Of a stretch of 64,000 nucleotides of DNA, positions 15,732 through 24,570 are shown piece by piece; position 1 is the stretch's first letter, and each line of letters begins with the position of its first letter. The notes under the pieces were generated by a model. It did not search any database, was not told the origin of the DNA, and saw only the letters and a list, made by a program, of their open reading frames with translations. The DNA is from an uncultured Johnsonella sp. GTDB taxonomy: Bacteria; Bacillota; Clostridia; Lachnospirales; Lachnospiraceae. The position numbers and the translations under genes are program-made. The stretch spans positions 1-64,000 of the forward strand of contig CALBCM010000027.1 of NCBI GenBank assembly GCA_937927235.1, written 5' to 3'.

Positions 15732-16232
15732 TCAGTTATTCCAATTACATCTATGCAGTCTTCCCTTAAGACTCATTTCTTTAAAGCCATTTTGTCTTAA
15801 AGCTTCATAAAGAATTATGGCAACAGAATTGGAAAGGTTAAGACTTCGTATCTCTCCCCACATAGGTATACGTATGCAGCCTTCTTTATTTTGTACTAGA
15901 AGCTCTTCAGGAATACCTGCACTTTCCTTTCCGAACATTATATAGTCATCAGGTTCAAATTTTGCTTCACAGTAAGTTTGCTCTGCCTTGGTAGTAGCCA
16001 TATAAATCTTTTTTCTTGCTTTAAGATTTTTTTCATAAAAGTCTTCTATATCTGAATACACTCTGACCTCAAGTTTATCCCAATAATCAAGACCTGAGCG
16101 TTTGATAGCCTTTTCATTTAATTTAAAGCCAAGAGGCTCTATAAGGTGCAGAGTGGTGGCTGTAGCAGTACAGGTTCTCCCGATATTTCCTGTATTGGAA
16201 GGCAGCTCAGGCTCAAGAAGTACTATATTCAT
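15732..16232 (-). CDS. trmL: tRNA (cytidine(34)-2'-O)-methyltransferase TrmL
   Basis: This 166-aa SPOUT-class methyltransferase modifies the wobble ribose of tRNA-Leu species. Diagnostic motifs are PSNTGNIGRTC near the N-terminus, LIEPLGF, MFGKESAGIPEEL and IPMWGEIRSLNLSNSVAI, which together form the trefoil-knot SAM site. Length is typical. Its ATG overlaps the stop of the upstream AIR-synthase-like gene (TAATG), and it ends just before the shared terminator. Confidence 0.95.
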   Translation of the reverse strand: MNIVLLEPELPSNTGNIGRTCTATATTLHLIEPLGFKLNEKAIKRSGLDYWDKLEVRVYSDIEDFYEKNLKARKKIYMATTKAEQTYCEAKFEPDDYIMFGKESAGIPEELLVQNKEGCIRIPMWGEIRSLNLSNSVAIILYEALRQNGFKEMSLKGRLHRCNWNN

Positions 16233-16819
16233 TATAATCTCTCTTTCAATAATTTAACATTCAGCTTATCTAGCTCGTCTTCTTTAGTTCGATTAATATA
16301 TTCTATACTTTCCTTATCCATTATTACCTTAGCTTTATTTTTAGAAAGCTCCCCTATTTTCGCCGCATCAATTCCTGCCTTTTTCAAATTATAAATTAAG
16401 CCTTCTGAATCTGCAGAAAAGATTATATATACCTCACTTAACAGCCTGTAAGGATTCAATTTATAATATTCGCAGATTTCTACAGTAAGCTGCCTTATCG
16501 GCACAGCCTTGAGTCTTATCTTCATTCCGCAGTCATGCTCTGAGGCATATTTAAATAAAGCAGCCAGTATTCCGCCTTCCTCCGCCTTAATTATATCAAT
16601 AGAATTGCAGGCTTCTTGGCAGCAGCTTGATATTAAACCTTTAGAAAGCTCTGCAGTAGCAGCTCCGGGCTTAAGATAGGAGCTGTTAAATTTCTTTAAC
16701 AGCTCCTCTTTTTTATTTATTACTATTAAATTACTCCCCTTTTCTCCTGCATAGCCTGCTGCTATGATGTCTTTTTTAACATATAAAATATCATCTGCAG
16801 CCGGCATTTTATCACTCAT
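16232..16819 (-). CDS. AIR-synthase/HypE-like protein lacking the N-terminal half
   Basis: This 195-aa protein matches only the C-terminal half of the clostridial HypE/AIR-synthase-related family. Recognisable parts are DILYVKKDIIAAGYAG (start of the second half), AEEGGILAALFKYASEH and VPIRQLTVEICEYYKLNPYRLLS. The ATP-binding N-terminal domain, with its Asp and Gly-rich motifs, is absent. The start is ATG 16819 (GTG 16822 is the alternative) behind GGAG, overlapping the VanW-protein stop region, so there is no sign of a missing upstream exon. It may be a stand-alone derived protein or a truncated gene still in an operon. Function is unknown. Confidence 0.6.
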   Translation of the reverse strand: MSDKMPAADDILYVKKDIIAAGYAGEKGSNLIVINKKEELLKKFNSSYLKPGAATAELSKGLISSCCQEACNSIDIIKAEEGGILAALFKYASEHDCGMKIRLKAVPIRQLTVEICEYYKLNPYRLLSEVYIIFSADSEGLIYNLKKAGIDAAKIGELSKNKAKVIMDKESIEYINRTKEDELDKLNVKLLKERL

Positions 16820-16821
16820 CA

Positions 16822-18453
16822 CTATTCTCCGGAGCTGCCAGGACCAGGACCTCCGGGACCAGGCTCCACGAATGACTCTGACGGGTTGCTGGTAGGTGCT
16901 GCACTGGACTGAGCTTTGGTGCTTTCACGTGAAGTTTCACTGCTCTTGGAGGATTGCTTTGAAGACTGAGATGCTGAACTTGACTTTGAAGCCTGTGTTG
17001 AGGCAGCAGTCGAGCCGGAATTGTTTGAAGCGCTTCCGGAGCTTGCAGCAGCTGAGTTCTGCGCGCTGGAACTTGCACTTGAAGATGGATTAGCTGATGA
17101 AGAGGCTGCCTTTGCAGTTCCGGTACCTCTCTTATAAATAGCATTTGAAGCCATATAAGTATCAGTGGATACTAAAGTTTTTTCTACCTGTGCTCCATCT
17201 ACAGTTACCACTTTCCAAAGCCTTGAAGTTCTTCCATTATGCCCTGCTGATTCTCTTACTTCTGAGCCTGCCGGCAGCTTAGGGTCATCTTTATAGGTAA
17301 CTCCCGCCGGAGTATCAGATAAAATTTCAGATACATATTCGACCTTTCTGTTAGCCGCCCTTGTTTCCTTGCCCCATATAGTAAATGTCAGCTTTCCTCC
17401 GCTTGTATAGCTTTCGACATATATAGGTGTTTCTCTGTTATTTGCAATTTTTATATCTTTATAGGTCCCTGCTATAGCTGCATCTGTACTCGCCGGACAG
17501 TAGCTTACTGTCATAGAATGATTTTTCCTCTCTTTAATTCCGACCTCTGCACGCAGTGCGGCATTATAAAGAGTAGAAGCGATCTGGCAGGCACCGCCTC
17601 CTACACTGTCTACCACCTGACCGTTTTCATAAGCATGGGCAATCTGATAACCGTTTTCAGCAGTAAAAGGCTTCATGTTTTCATATCCTGAAAGTACCTC
17701 TCCCGGCATCAGCAAATGCCCGTTCAGTTTATTTGAGCCCACTCTTATATTATTTGCCCTTTCGCTTGAGGAGCTTGAAAAATCAGTAGTATAGGTTCCC
17801 AGTACATCCTTAATCTGCTCAAGGTCTGCCCTTTTTACCTTAGCCTTATCCACCTCCGTATCAGCAGCAAGCTTTATTTCACTGCTGTCCTGTGAGCTCC
17901 TCAGTGCCTCATCCACCTTAAGCTTAGTGGAATCCTTATCTATTTTCAGACCGTCTACCTCGTCCTTTATTGTAAACCCGCTGCCTTCTCTTACAAGCGA
18001 AGCATTTGTCGCCTTTGAAGCAAACATATCAAAATTTTTATCAATAAATTCATCAAATTTTTCCCTGTCTGTTTCAATCTTGCATTCTATATTCACAGGA
18101 CTTTGCTGTAAATCCGCCTGCTTCATATAGCGACTCACAATATTGCCGGCAGTATAATCATTTACCGCCTGCCTTGCCATCTCCACTTCTTTCCACTCGG
18201 CTCCAAGCTCTCTTGCCGAAGTTGAGGCTTTATGCCCATTTACCTCAATCTCCACAGTTTTATTGGCAATACCGTCTGCATAAGCTGTAATTTTCTCAGC
18301 TGCCTCCTGTGCGGTCAAGCCTTCAACCTGTACCTCTCCAAGATTTAACCCCGCAGGCACTGTAGCTGCCTGCACATTATCTATATTAATAAAAAGCCCT
18401 ATACCAGCCAAGGCTGCTAAAGCACTTTTAGTCACTAAAGGACTTAATTTCAT
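16822..18453 (-). CDS. VanW-domain cell-envelope protein with Ser/Ala-rich tail
   Basis: This is a 543-aa protein if started at ATG 18453, which has a GGAGGAAAG site and gives a proper signal/anchor segment; an in-frame upstream start at 18540 is less likely. After the membrane segment come two peptidoglycan-binding-4/YoaR-like domains (about residues 40-225) and a VanW domain (about 235-375, with SVGGGACQIASTLYNAAL). A G5-like region and a low-complexity Ser/Ala/Gly tail of about 90 residues follow. Proteins of this type are exported and associate with peptidoglycan. No direct link to vancomycin resistance is implied. Confidence 0.85.
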   Translation of the reverse strand: MKLSPLVTKSALAALAGIGLFINIDNVQAATVPAGLNLGEVQVEGLTAQEAAEKITAYADGIANKTVEIEVNGHKASTSARELGAEWKEVEMARQAVNDYTAGNIVSRYMKQADLQQSPVNIECKIETDREKFDEFIDKNFDMFASKATNASLVREGSGFTIKDEVDGLKIDKDSTKLKVDEALRSSQDSSEIKLAADTEVDKAKVKRADLEQIKDVLGTYTTDFSSSSSERANNIRVGSNKLNGHLLMPGEVLSGYENMKPFTAENGYQIAHAYENGQVVDSVGGGACQIASTLYNAALRAEVGIKERKNHSMTVSYCPASTDAAIAGTYKDIKIANNRETPIYVESYTSGGKLTFTIWGKETRAANRKVEYVSEILSDTPAGVTYKDDPKLPAGSEVRESAGHNGRTSRLWKVVTVDGAQVEKTLVSTDTYMASNAIYKRGTGTAKAASSSANPSSSASSSAQNSAAASSGSASNNSGSTAASTQASKSSSASQSSKQSSKSSETSRESTKAQSSAAPTSNPSESFVEPGPGGPGPGSSGE

Positions 18454-18625
18454 TACTTTAACTTTCCTCCTCAGATTTAATTTTAAATTCACTGACAATT
18501 TATGCCAGTAAATATTAATCATGAACATATAGTGAACCACCTACCGTCTAAAGTCAGTGAGATTGCGGTAGAATTGTTTCAATTAATCTTTTACAACTTT
18601 TACAATATCCTCTTTACCTGAAATT

Positions 18626-18730
18626 TTAAAAATATGCAGTCCATAAACCTGCAAGCATAGGAACTACCATTGCTGCTACAATTATAATTACAATAATTGT
18701 AGATATTATCTGATTTCTTTTCTTATTCAT
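18626..18730 (-). CDS. 34-aa single-pass membrane miniprotein
   Basis: The peptide is a short basic N-terminus (MNKKRNQ) followed by about 22 hydrophobic residues and a short tail. It starts at ATG 18730 with an AGGTAAGGAAAG site 4-12 bases upstream. A TTGACA box with an AT-rich -10 region lies 65-95 bp upstream. Size, topology and basic start resemble the Prli42-type stressosome membrane miniproteins of Firmicutes, but the similarity is only in general form. It sits alone between the VanW gene and nth. Confidence 0.65.
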   Translation of the reverse strand: MNKKRNQIISTIIVIIIVAAMVVPMLAGLWTAYF

Positions 18731-18921
18731 CTTTCCTTACCTCATCACTTACTTATAATAAACATTCTTTCTATATTTATAAATTAGTTTTATTATGTCA
18801 AGCACTATTTTATGACAGTTCCAAAATTTACGCAAGTGTTCTTTTTGTGTACTTGCAGCTTTTTAGCACTTTTTATCTTAATATTTAATGACTTTTTTTT
18901 AACATTTCAAAAATACTATTC

Positions 18922-19623
18922 TTATGCAGTTTCATAAACCGTATTTTCACTAATCTGAACCTTGCTGGAAGGGCAATTTTTATTTAAGAAACATTCCTCA
19001 CATTTTTCTCGCCTCGCTATGCAGATTGTTCTCCCCAGAGTTATTATATCAATATTCCATAATATCCAATGGTCCTTTGGAAGTATTTTCATAAGCTCAT
19101 ATTCAACTTTTACAGGCTCATCACTTTCAGTCAGCCCAAGCTTTTTACTGATTCTTTTTACATGAGTGTCAACTACTATACTTGGGATATTATATATATT
19201 TCCTCTGATTACATTCGCCGTCTTTCTGCCCACACCCGCAAGTGTAGTAAGCTCGTCTATATCTGACGGTACCTTTCCGTCATAAACTTCAGCCAGTCTT
19301 TTTGCACAAAGTATAAGATTTTTAGATTTTGCGCGATAAAGACCTATTGATTTAATATCTCTTTCCATTTCCTTCACTTCTGCCTGTGCGAAGTCCTGTA
19401 AGGTTTTATACTTGACAAACAAGTCCTTTGTTACCATATTTACTCTCTCATCTGTACACTGAGCACTTAGTATTACTGCAAATAGCAGCTGCCAGTCATA
19501 TTTATAATTTAAAAAGCACCTGTGCTGAGTTCCATATTTTTTATCCAGCTCAGCAATAATTCTCCCTATTCTTTCCTGTCTTGCTTTTTTAGTTTCTTTC
19601 ACCAATTTAATAATCCTCAACAT
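18922..19623 (-). CDS. nth: Endonuclease III (DNA glycosylase/AP lyase)
   Basis: This 233-aa base-excision repair enzyme removes oxidised pyrimidines. The helix-hairpin-helix carries the catalytic Lys (LAGVGRKTANVI) and the catalytic Asp is in VDTHVKRI. A 4Fe-4S cluster of spacing C-x6-C-x2-C-x5-C is intact near the C-terminus. An alternative start some residues downstream is possible. The dCMP deaminase gene lies 11 bp upstream, in the same direction. Confidence 0.95.
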   Translation of the reverse strand: MLRIIKLVKETKKARQERIGRIIAELDKKYGTQHRCFLNYKYDWQLLFAVILSAQCTDERVNMVTKDLFVKYKTLQDFAQAEVKEMERDIKSIGLYRAKSKNLILCAKRLAEVYDGKVPSDIDELTTLAGVGRKTANVIRGNIYNIPSIVVDTHVKRISKKLGLTESDEPVKVEYELMKILPKDHWILWNIDIITLGRTICIARREKCEECFLNKNCPSSKVQISENTVYETA

Positions 19624-19634
19624 ACACCACGGCT

Positions 19635-20129
19635 TTATACATCTATAGTTATCTTTCTCCCTGTCGGCTGATACTGATAATATCTGACCCCTGCCGAATT
19701 CAGCATACGCTTGCTGGCTTTGACCTGAGCAGTATCGGCATACTTATCCTCCGCATAAACTATAGTACGTATCCCTGCCTGTATTATAGCCTTTGCACAT
19801 TCATTACATGGAAATAAGGTGACATACAGCTTGCTTCCCTCAAGGCTCGTCCCTCTATAATTTAATATAGCATTTAGCTCTCCATGTGTAGAATAAAGAT
19901 ATTTTGCATTATAGGGGTCATCCTCCTGGCTCTCCTTTCCCCACGGAAATTCATCATCGGAGCATCCGCTTGGAAAGCCGTTATAGCCCATTGAAAGAAT
20001 TTTATTATCACTGCTGACTATACAGGCTCCCACCTGAGTGCTTGGGTCTTTTGAGCGTTTTGCAGAAAGAACTGCCACTCCCATAAAATATTCGTCCCAA
20101 GTTATGTAATCATCTCTTTTTCCAGACAT
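19635..20129 (-). CDS. dCMP/cytidine deaminase family protein (ComEB-like)
   Basis: This 164-aa zinc deaminase has the catalytic signature HGELNAI and PCNECAKAIIQAG, which supply His, Glu and two Cys ligands. The N-terminal WDEYFMGVAVLSAKRSKDPSTQVGA is typical of deoxycytidylate deaminases, which make dUMP for dTMP synthesis. In Bacillus the homologue is comEB. It lies 21 bp downstream of the Sua5 gene. Confidence 0.92.
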   Translation of the reverse strand: MSGKRDDYITWDEYFMGVAVLSAKRSKDPSTQVGACIVSSDNKILSMGYNGFPSGCSDDEFPWGKESQEDDPYNAKYLYSTHGELNAILNYRGTSLEGSKLYVTLFPCNECAKAIIQAGIRTIVYAEDKYADTAQVKASKRMLNSAGVRYYQYQPTGRKITIDV

Positions 20130-20150
20130 AGCCTCTCCTTTATATGTAAT

Positions 20151-21215
20151 TTAATCCACTTTTAAAACCTGATAAGAAGCTGCCTTTAACAGTCTGTTCA
20201 TCACTGCCTCTCCAATGGCTTCCTCATAAAAGGCTTCAGAATAGATAATCTCTACTCCAGCTTGATCAAATTGTCTGAGTGCCTTAAAAAGATTGCGTGC
20301 AACGCTTCCCTTTTCTTTTTTGCTGCCTACTGTAATAATGCAGGCTCTTTTCTTAACCTCCTCGGTATAAAATTCCAGATTTTCCTTAAGTATCATTATT
20401 CCCGGAATCTTTTTTCTAATAATAGCTTCTTTGACAAATTCATTTATCTTTCTTGCAACGCCTTCTCTGCTCCCCTCAACTATAAGCATAGCCGCCCGGG
20501 GTGCATAATGCCTGTACTTCATGCCGGGGGCTTTTGGCTTTAACACCTCCTGATTGGCTAATGCCTTGTCCATATAGGCTTGCGGGACAATCTTTTTAAC
20601 CTCAGCCAGACTTATTGCACCGGGTCTTAATATTACAGTGTCTTTTGTGCTTATATCAATAATAGTAGATTCAAGTCCTATCTGAGCAGCTCCTCCGTCA
20701 ATTATCAGATCTACCTTTCCTCCTAAATCCTCAAGCACATGCTGAGCAAGAGTAGGACTTGGTCTGCCTGATGAATTTGCACTCGGTGCAGCTATCGCAT
20801 TCCCTGAAAATCTTATCAAATTTAAAGCAATATCATCATCAGGCATTCTTACCGCTACAGTATCAAGACCTCCTGAAGTTTCATTGGGAACCGAGACCTT
20901 TTTTTTAAATATCAGAGTCATAGGACCGGGCCAAAATTCTTCTGCAAGGAAAACCGCCCTCTCTGGTATATCTGCTGCCACCATTTTAAGTGCAGCCATA
21001 TCGGCTATATGAACTATAAGGGGATTATCACTTGGCCTTCCCTTAGCAAGATAAATTTTTCTTGCCGATTCCGGATTTAAAGCATCGCCACCAAGCCCGT
21101 ACACAGTCTCAGTAGGAAAAGCTACAAGTCCTCCTTTTGAGATTATAGCAGCAGGCCTTATTAAAAGTGAATAATCCGGATTTTGCCTATCTATCTTAAT
21201 TAATTCTGTATTCAT
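20151..21215 (-). CDS. L-threonylcarbamoyladenylate synthase (Sua5/YwlC)
   Basis: This 354-aa enzyme makes threonylcarbamoyl-AMP for the t6A37 modification of ANN-decoding tRNAs. The YrdC domain is clear (GGLVAFPTETVYGLGG, KGRPSDNPLIVHI, VAVRMPD, SANSSGRPSPT) and is followed by the C-terminal Sua5 domain, giving normal full length. ATG 21215 is chosen because the frame upstream would overlap asnA and adds non-homologous residues. The start has a poor Shine-Dalgarno sequence and a hairpin 15 bp upstream. Confidence 0.92.
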   Translation of the reverse strand: MNTELIKIDRQNPDYSLLIRPAAIISKGGLVAFPTETVYGLGGDALNPESARKIYLAKGRPSDNPLIVHIADMAALKMVAADIPERAVFLAEEFWPGPMTLIFKKKVSVPNETSGGLDTVAVRMPDDDIALNLIRFSGNAIAAPSANSSGRPSPTLAQHVLEDLGGKVDLIIDGGAAQIGLESTIIDISTKDTVILRPGAISLAEVKKIVPQAYMDKALANQEVLKPKAPGMKYRHYAPRAAMLIVEGSREGVARKINEFVKEAIIRKKIPGIMILKENLEFYTEEVKKRACIITVGSKKEKGSVARNLFKALRQFDQAGVEIIYSEAFYEEAIGEAVMNRLLKAASYQVLKVD

Positions 21216-21229
21216 ATCTGCTAAAATGT

Positions 21230-21254
21230 AAAGCGGATATTTAGAATCCGCTTT
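21230..21254 (-). terminator. Hairpin between asnA and the Sua5 gene
   Basis: A perfect 9-bp stem (AAAGCGGAT at 21230-21238 and ATCCGCTTT at 21246-21254) with a 7-base loop lies 28 bp after asnA and 14 bp before the Sua5 ATG. There is no T run beyond the stem, so it may be a weak terminator, an RNA-processing site or a structure masking Sua5 translation. Confidence 0.5.
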
Positions 21255-21282
21255 ATTGTCTGTTCTTTTTAATACTAATTTA

Positions 21283-22290
21283 CTACAATAAATACATCTT
21301 ATTTTCAGCACATTTTTTCCGCATATCCTCAGGCCATATACTTGACTGAACCTCACCTACATGTGCACGGTTAAGAAGCAGCATGCAAAGCCTCGACTGT
21401 CCTATGCCTCCGCCTATGGTATGAGGCAGTTCTCCATTAAGCAGCATTTTGTGATAGGGCAAAGCTCTTCTGTCATCACAGCCTGAAATACTCAGCTGCT
21501 TATCAAGAGATTTTTCATCAACCCTTATCCCCATGCTTGATATTTCCAGGGCCATATCCAGCCAGTCAAACCAGAAAAGAATATCTCCATTTAATTCCCA
21601 GTCATCATAATCAGGAGCTCTGCCGTCATGAGGCTTGCCATTTGACAAAGCCGCTCCTATACGTTTAATAAATACGCAGCCGCATTCTCTCGTTATAAGA
21701 TTTTCTCTCTCCTTAGGAGTTTTATCAGGATACTTCCTTAATAATTCTTCAGAATCTATAAATACAATCTCCTTAGGCAGGTGATTTACCGCCTCAGGAT
21801 ATTTATACCATACCTCATGCTGCATGTGCTTTATAATCTTAAAAATATTCCTGACAGTGCTTTCAAGAGTTTCATCATTTCTATCCTCTTTATTTATCAC
21901 TTTTTCCCAATCCCACTGGTCTACATAGCATGAATGCAGATTATCCAGAGCTTCATCCCTGCGTATCGCATTCATATTTGTATATAAACCTTCTCCCGGG
22001 TTATATCCATACTCATGAAGTGCCATCCTTTTCCATTTTGCAAGTGACTGGACCACCTCAACCTCCTCTCCCTTAATACCCGCTATATCAAAGGCTACAG
22101 GTCTTTCCACACCGCTGAGATTATCATTTAAGCCACTTGATTTAGGTACAAAGAGCGGAGCCGAAACCCTCTCCAGATTTAATTCTTTTCCAAATTCTTT
22201 CTGGAAAGTATCCCGAATATACTTTATAGCCTCTTGGGTCTGCCTGATTGTAAGTACCGGATCATAATTTTTTGGTAATATAAGTGTCAT
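21283..22290 (-). CDS. asnA: Aspartate-ammonia ligase (asparagine synthetase A)
   Basis: This 335-aa class II-like synthetase makes asparagine from aspartate, ammonia and ATP. The family-specific sequence is continuous: FGKELNLERVSAPLFV, GVERPVAFDI, SLAKWKRMAL, YVDQWDWEKVI and TIGGGIGQSRLCMLLL. Length matches AsnA. A possible promoter (TTGATA, 17 bp, TGTATA) lies about 30-60 bp upstream. The window also carries asnS, so asparagine is both made and charged directly. Confidence 0.95.
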   Translation of the reverse strand: MTLILPKNYDPVLTIRQTQEAIKYIRDTFQKEFGKELNLERVSAPLFVPKSSGLNDNLSGVERPVAFDIAGIKGEEVEVVQSLAKWKRMALHEYGYNPGEGLYTNMNAIRRDEALDNLHSCYVDQWDWEKVINKEDRNDETLESTVRNIFKIIKHMQHEVWYKYPEAVNHLPKEIVFIDSEELLRKYPDKTPKERENLITRECGCVFIKRIGAALSNGKPHDGRAPDYDDWELNGDILFWFDWLDMALEISSMGIRVDEKSLDKQLSISGCDDRRALPYHKMLLNGELPHTIGGGIGQSRLCMLLLNRAHVGEVQSSIWPEDMRKKCAENKMYLL

Positions 22291-22386
22291 ACTTTTCCTC
22301 TTTCATTTCTATATTAATATACAAAATCACATAATATGAATATCAAGTGATTGTAAATACTCTGCATCAGCTTTTTTGACACAGAT

Positions 22387-24078
22387 TTATTTTTTTATTT
22401 CATTTACTATACTCCATATACTAGCAGGCTCAAGCCCCAGCTTCCAGCAAGCCACACCTGCAATATCAGCTTCTTTTATCAGCTTAATTTTAAGTGCCAT
22501 AGACCTTTCCTCCTCTAACCATATATAAGCTGTGCCGTCACTTTGTAAAACTTCGCCCTTATACTGCCCGAGATTCCCATCCCACACCAGATTGACCGAA
22601 TTCTCTTCTACCCAGCTCTTAGCCGCCGACATTCCAAGTGCTCTGGAGCTAAGTTTGCTTTCCCCCTGTTTCCAGATTCTGACATAAAAAGGTACCGCAT
22701 TAATAAGCTTTTCTTTAGGAACCTCTGTAAGAGTATTGTTAATTCCATTTTTAACAAAATCATAAGAAGCTACGCTCCCCATAGTCGTATCTGTCGCATG
22801 GTGTTCATCATATCCCATATTTATAACATAATCAACTACTTCAGCGAGCTTATCTCTCTTGAAAAACGTATTAAAAGCCGCATAGTTCGGCACATCTACT
22901 GAAAGCACTATCCCCTCTTTTCTGCAAGACACTGAAAGCTCTCTTATAAATTGTAAATAATGCTTTGCCGCCGTCTCCTTGAAGCTTTCAAAATCAATGT
23001 TTATACCATCAATATCATAAGTCTTAACATCCTTTATAAGCTTATCTATAATTTTCTTTCTTCTTTCACTATGTGAAAGCAGTATTTCAGACTTTACCTT
23101 ATCGCTTAAGTTGTCTATGAGCACCCAGACCTGAAGCCCTTTTGAATGAGCCTCCTCTACATAGCCGGCATCGGCAAGCGAAGTATAATTTCCTTCATTA
23201 TCACTTAAGGAAAACCAGGTTGGAGAAATTACAGTAAGACCGCTGGTATTTTCCAAAGTCTTGCTCAACCCCGAATTTGCCTCCATATTCGTAATTTGAT
23301 GCCAACCAAGAACAATGGGTTTTTCAAGAACTATATTTGTATAATTAGGTTTTTCAAAGCTGCTGTACCTTGCTTCCTCCTTATAATCTGAAGATACATA
23401 CTTTTTTTCAATAAAGCCTATATAGCCGTCTTTGGTAAATACCTTAAGCCAGCTTTCCTTTCCTTTTGCCTCCGCTTCGGCAGCTATGACCACGCTATCA
23501 TCCTTAGCCATATCCCTTACTATGCTGCTTTTTCTTGAAACCGATGCTCTCAGCTTGGTTTCCTTATTAATTACAGACAGCTTTTCAGGCTCCCATTTAT
23601 CATTTATGTAAATTCTATTTGCCCCATCCTCTAAGTAGCTGAGTATTGAAATGTCCGTATAAGTTTTTACCAGCTCAATATAGATATATACCCTGTCATT
23701 TTCCCTTATAATCTGACTGCTTCCGTCAGATGCTTTAGAATTGCCGTCTGCATACAATATCTCATTTGGAGTAGTATAGATAAGGAGCTCTTCCTCATCG
23801 CTCCAGTAAAACTTATCATTTAATACACTGCTTACCCAGTCAAGAGGAAGATATAGTTTTCCTTCTCTGCTCACTGCCTTTGCTGCCTCAAGACTATAAT
23901 TATATATTATAGCAATTTCCTCGGCATTCACTCCAAAATATTCTTTTATATCAACTCTTTTCTTTGAAGAACTGTTTTCTCCGATATACCATATACCCAA
24001 GCATATACTTGCACATACTGCTGCAAAAATAAGTATTGTCCAAGCTCTGCTCTTCGTTTTTCTTTTTCTCGATATCAA
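22387..24078 (-). CDS. GH18-family glycosidase-like protein with SH3b domain
   Basis: This 563-aa protein has an N-terminal membrane anchor (about residues 11-30), a copper-amine-oxidase-like/stalk region, an SH3b domain (about 165-225) and a GH18 barrel (about 245-560). The catalytic DGINIDFE motif is intact (near residue 358), and the domain resembles YaaH/SleL-type N-acetylglucosaminidases that act on peptidoglycan. LGWHQITN and AGVACWKLGLE also fit the family. It is outside-facing and probably takes part in wall remodelling. It is monocistronic and ends the minus-strand block. Confidence 0.85.
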   Translation of the reverse strand: MISRKRKTKSRAWTILIFAAVCASICLGIWYIGENSSSKKRVDIKEYFGVNAEEIAIIYNYSLEAAKAVSREGKLYLPLDWVSSVLNDKFYWSDEEELLIYTTPNEILYADGNSKASDGSSQIIRENDRVYIYIELVKTYTDISILSYLEDGANRIYINDKWEPEKLSVINKETKLRASVSRKSSIVRDMAKDDSVVIAAEAEAKGKESWLKVFTKDGYIGFIEKKYVSSDYKEEARYSSFEKPNYTNIVLEKPIVLGWHQITNMEANSGLSKTLENTSGLTVISPTWFSLSDNEGNYTSLADAGYVEEAHSKGLQVWVLIDNLSDKVKSEILLSHSERRKKIIDKLIKDVKTYDIDGINIDFESFKETAAKHYLQFIRELSVSCRKEGIVLSVDVPNYAAFNTFFKRDKLAEVVDYVINMGYDEHHATDTTMGSVASYDFVKNGINNTLTEVPKEKLINAVPFYVRIWKQGESKLSSRALGMSAAKSWVEENSVNLVWDGNLGQYKGEVLQSDGTAYIWLEEERSMALKIKLIKEADIAGVACWKLGLEPASIWSIVNEIKK

Positions 24079-24217
24079 AATCAGGGAACCTCCTTACATT
24101 TGAGATTCCCTAATTATAACATAAATTATCAAATTTTTGCAGTTATATACTTATACGGTATACTTTTTTACAGGCATTCATAAGACATAATCCCATGTAC
24201 CTGCCAATTTATGCACA

Positions 24218-24570
24218 CTAATCCTTAATTTTTTCAAATCTTATTTCTTTTAGGATTTTACAGTTTCTATCAGCTATATAATCTCCCATATATTTCTGAT
24301 TGTGCTCAGATATTTTCAGCATACGCAGCAAGTCCTGTGTACTGCTCTTTTTTCCGTCTATATATATAGAAACTCCATTATTTTTATATCGTAAAAGTTT
24401 TCTTATATAAGATTCTTTTGAATCCTGAATTGTTGCACTGGCCTTAGCTGCATTTTTTAGTCTTTCTGCATGAAAATTTGCCCCATATAGCTACCACCTG
24501 ACCTGTTCATAGTAAATTTATATATAATTATTTCTGATAATCTATAATAACTTCCAGCTGGATACCCAGC
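24218..24570 (-). pseudogene. Frameshifted C-terminal remnant of an unidentified gene
   Basis: The minus strand holds two abutting open segments with protein-like composition: one from 24570 to about 24487, and a second in the -1 frame to a TAG at 24218. Adding a single base near 24487 joins them into one frame with no stop, reading across SGGSY/YGANFHAERLKNA and ending KEIRFEKIKD, over about 117 codons. Upstream of 24570 a stop closes the frame and no ribosome binding site is present. It looks like the C-terminal end of a larger decayed gene. I do not recognise the family. Confidence 0.5.

Noticed and set aside
16822..18453. VanW gene as a vancomycin-resistance determinant
   Set aside because: VanW-domain proteins are widespread envelope proteins in clostridia; no vanHAX or vanRS-type resistance genes are nearby.
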